This document shows positions 6,232 through 7,632 of a DNA stretch of 7,632 nt, one piece after another. The translations under genes and the position numbers were made by a program. The DNA is from Clostridia bacterium (GTDB lineage Bacteria > Bacillota > Clostridia > Oscillospirales > CAG-382). A model generated the notes under the pieces. It did not search any database. It was not told the DNA's origin and saw only the letters and a list, made by a program, of their open reading frames with translations. Each line of letters starts with the position of its first letter. The stretch's first letter is position 1. The stretch lies in contig CAAEPN010000192.1 in assembly GCA_900757905.1 (NCBI GenBank), forward strand, positions 1-7,632, in the 5' to 3' direction.

Positions 6232-6987
6232 ATGAACATGGAACTCAATTTTAAAGGAAAAGCCGTTATCATTACCGGCGCGGCCAGCGGCATGGGTCTA
6301 TGCGCGTCGCAGAAATACGCCGAAGCCGGCGCACACGTTGTCATGTGCGATGTCAACGCCGAGGGTTTAAAGACGGCAAGTGAGGGCATTACGCCGCAAG
6401 ACGGCGGTTCAGTGGAATCGTATGTCATCGATATGCGCGACTATGCGGCAGTAGAAAAACTCGCAGCTCACGTCAAGGAGACCTACGGACATATCGATAT
6501 TACGGCAAGCTTTGCCGGCGGTTCGGCCGGACGCGTCTGCAAGGAGTTCAAGCCATTCCACGAGCTTTCGATAAACGCCATCAACTGGGGCGTGGACGTG
6601 AATCTAAAAGCGCCGATGTATCTTGCGCGCGCGGTGCTTCCCATCATGCTTGAGCAAAAGAGCGGCGTTATCGTCAATATCGGGTCGATCACCGGCGTTT
6701 CGGCAGCGCAAGACGCGGATTACAGTGCGGCAAAATCGGGACTTATCGGCTTTACCAAGAGTATTGCCATCATCGGTGCGCCGCACGGTGTCAGATGTTG
6801 TTTGGTTTCTCCGGGCGGCGTGATGACACGTCCGGGTATGGCCGGCTTCAAGTGCCCAATGAACCGTGTAGCCGAGCCGGAGGAGATCATCAACGTAGTG
6901 TTATTTGTTTCGTCCGACAAGGCGTCGTTCGTTACGGGCGACAATTATCTTGTCGATGGCGGCAGAGCCTGCGGAGCGATGGCCTAA
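6232..6987 (+). CDS. Short-chain dehydrogenase/reductase (classical SDR)
   Basis: A 251-residue cytoplasmic oxidoreductase with a Rossmann fold. It has the cofactor motif TGAASGMG (15-22) and Asp40 at the end of the second strand, which favours NAD(H) over NADP(H). The catalytic set is N124 in NLKAP, S152 in NIGSITG, and Y164 and K168 in YSAAK. PGGVMT (194-199) and the C-terminal FVTGDNYLVDGG (233-244) are typical of the classical family. The usual NNAG motif is replaced by SFAG at 93-96. GAGGA at 6221-6225, six bases from the ATG, sets the start; a second in-frame ATG at 6238 is less well placed. It is transcribed divergently from the epimerase/heparinase cluster and ends in its own terminator. 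Oxidation or reduction of a sugar or uronate intermediate from that cluster is a reasonable inference; the substrate is unknown. Confidence 0.92.
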   Translation: MNMELNFKGKAVIITGAASGMGLCASQKYAEAGAHVVMCDVNAEGLKTASEGITPQDGGSVESYVIDMRDYAAVEKLAAHVKETYGHIDITASFAGGSAGRVCKEFKPFHELSINAINWGVDVNLKAPMYLARAVLPIMLEQKSGVIVNIGSITGVSAAQDADYSAAKSGLIGFTKSIAIIGAPHGVRCCLVSPGGVMTRPGMAGFKCPMNRVAEPEEIINVVLFVSSDKASFVTGDNYLVDGGRACGAMA

Positions 6988-6994
6988 AGTGATA

Positions 6995-7035
6995 AAAAAG
7001 GAACTGTAAAAACTTGTTTTTTACAGTTCCTTTTT
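6995..7035 (+). terminator. Intrinsic terminator after the dehydrogenase gene
   Basis: An 18-bp uninterrupted stem (6995-7012 with 7018-7035) around a five-base loop, starting seven bases after the stop codon. The 3' arm ends in five T. The A-run on the left arm could let it also stop transcription arriving from the right on the minus strand. Confidence 0.93.
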
Positions 7036-7042
7036 GTATGTG

Positions 7043-7344
7043 GTTGGATATCCCAACAGAGGCAAGCTGCACACACGCTTTGCGTGTACAGGTAGGGGCG
7101 GCGCCCCGACGCCCATATTTTGTCCTACTTTTTTAAAAGTAGGTGAAAAGCCGCGAAGCGGCAAGGATTTAATTGTTTCCAGCGAAACCGCTACCTATGT
7201 GCGCTGATTTGAGGTTTGCAAAACCTCGAAACTCCCTGCAAGGGAGGACGGATTGTTACTTTTTGCGGCGTGCAAAAAGTAACACAAAAAGCACGTGCTC
7301 GGACATGTAAAAAGTTGCCAGTGGCAAGTTTTTGTACGTCCGAG
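7043..7344. repeat. Cluster of consecutive hairpins in non-coding DNA
   Basis: No credible gene lies here. Nine or so inverted repeats follow one another. Short ones are 7043-7057, 7073-7087 (6 bp, TTT loop), 7095-7107 (GGGGC/GCCCC), 7124-7143 (9 bp), 7150-7162 (GCCGC/GCGGC), 7211-7227 (7 bp, GCA loop) and 7232-7246 (6 bp, GCA loop). Longer ones are 7255-7283 (12 bp, GGCGT loop) and 7298-7344 (a 47-base hairpin, about 19 Watson-Crick and two G-U pairs, closing over a GT turn). A 10-bp palindrome AGCACGTGCT lies at 7290-7299. Such hairpin-dense stretches look like dispersed extragenic repeats of clostridial genomes, but a structured RNA cannot be excluded. Open frames crossing the region have no family resemblance. 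Confidence 0.7.
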
Positions 7345-7632
7345 ACCGCCGAAACAGGGAGAATTGCGAACGGATGTGAGCAAGGCGACCATGTTTCAAG
7401 GAGTCGGCAAGCCCTGCGACCCCGGTTCAAATCGCCGGTCGATACGTTGTTTTGAGAAAATGACCGGCTTTTATCAGGTAACCGGCTTTGCACAACCACT
7501 ATTTCGCACAGTATCGACGGCAATGATTTGAACCGCTGCTAACTCCAAGCTTAGCACAAACGGATATACAGCTTTGCACGAACTCGAAGCGGATTCTTTT
7601 GATGATAGTAGGTTATGACGGACTGCGAAAGG
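7345..7632. other. Right-end stretch without a recognisable gene
   Basis: Apart from the inverted repeat at 7424-7534, I see nothing assignable. Short open frames on both strands have no Shine-Dalgarno site or recognisable protein content. An ATG at 7602 opens a frame that stays open to the right edge for ten codons, but it lacks a convincing ribosome binding site, so it is not called. Confidence 0.5.
7424..7534. repeat. Imperfect inverted repeat with T-loop-like arms
   Basis: GGTTCAAATC followed by a GTCGATAC-like end (7424-7445) recurs in inverted form at 7511-7534. The arms match apart from a small insertion/deletion in the middle. GGTTCAAATC is the sequence of a tRNA T-loop region, but no acceptor, anticodon or D-arm partner is visible for either copy. 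The 65-bp interior contains ACCGGCTTT twice (7463-7471 and 7481-7489, 18-bp period). It could be a repeat-element end, an attachment-site remnant or a large RNA stem. Confidence 0.5.

Noticed and set aside
7043..7344. CRISPR array
   Set aside because: The inverted repeats differ in sequence and spacing; there is no regularly repeated unit with spacers.
7405..7450. Possible tRNA gene because of the GGTTCAAATC T-loop match
   Set aside because: The flanking bases do not make a 5-bp T-stem around a 7-base loop, and no acceptor, D or anticodon stems could be fitted.
7191..7531. Several 65-110 codon open frames on both strands in the right-end stretch
   Set aside because: They run through the hairpins and repeats, overlap one another on opposite strands, lack ribosome binding sites and have Cys/Arg/Ser-rich low-credibility products.
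7602..7632. Start of a further gene at the ATG at 7602
   Set aside because: Only ten codons are visible, there is no clear ribosome binding site and no recognisable protein sequence.

Overview
The window looks like chromosomal DNA from a low-to-mid GC Gram-positive bacterium, most likely a gut-type member of the Clostridia. This is inference from several signs: near-consensus sigma-A promoters with 17-bp spacers, purine-rich Shine-Dalgarno sites, U-tailed intrinsic terminators, a tandem glycine riboswitch ahead of an AGCS transporter, and a hairpin-rich intergenic stretch. No gene gives a species-level call.

Layout. Bases 1-1180 (minus) hold the N-terminal 393 codons of a sodium:alanine/glycine symporter that runs off the left edge. 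Its roughly 414-nt leader (1181-1594) carries a two-aptamer glycine riboswitch (about 1411-1580), an expression platform with alternative hairpins, and an intrinsic terminator (1286-1320). The promoter is at 1601-1629, with a 14-bp direct repeat of 22-bp period just upstream. Next (minus) is a five-TM membrane protein with a C-terminal soluble domain (1726-2451) and its own promoter. A minus-strand catabolic cluster follows, in transcription order: a TIM-barrel sugar isomerase/epimerase-like protein (5922-5077), a SanA/YdcF-type membrane-anchored DUF218 protein (overlapping by 4 bp) and a cytoplasmic heparinase II/III-family protein (4374-2539). A 300-bp divergent regulatory region (5932-6231) separates it from a plus-strand short-chain dehydrogenase (6232-6987), which ends in a strong terminator. 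The last 600 bp (7036-7632) contain no convincing gene. They hold a run of about nine hairpins and a large imperfect inverted repeat whose arms contain a tRNA T-loop-like sequence.

How the genes fit together. The divergent dehydrogenase and the epimerase/heparinase cluster share a control region with a 31-bp inverted repeat, extra half-site matches reaching the minus-strand -35, and a cre-like site at the dehydrogenase start point. The simplest reading is a carbon-source-controlled locus for a uronic-acid-containing or otherwise acidic glycan: the heparinase-like enzyme cleaves an imported oligosaccharide, and the TIM-barrel protein and dehydrogenase convert the released sugar. The substrate cannot be read from the sequence. 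The glycine-regulated transporter is a separate unit.

The items most worth a second look are the riboswitch, where the visible pairings predict a glycine OFF switch and the first aptamer has a weakened P2 helix; the repeat operators; and the structured non-coding right end. I found no clear new multi-gene system.
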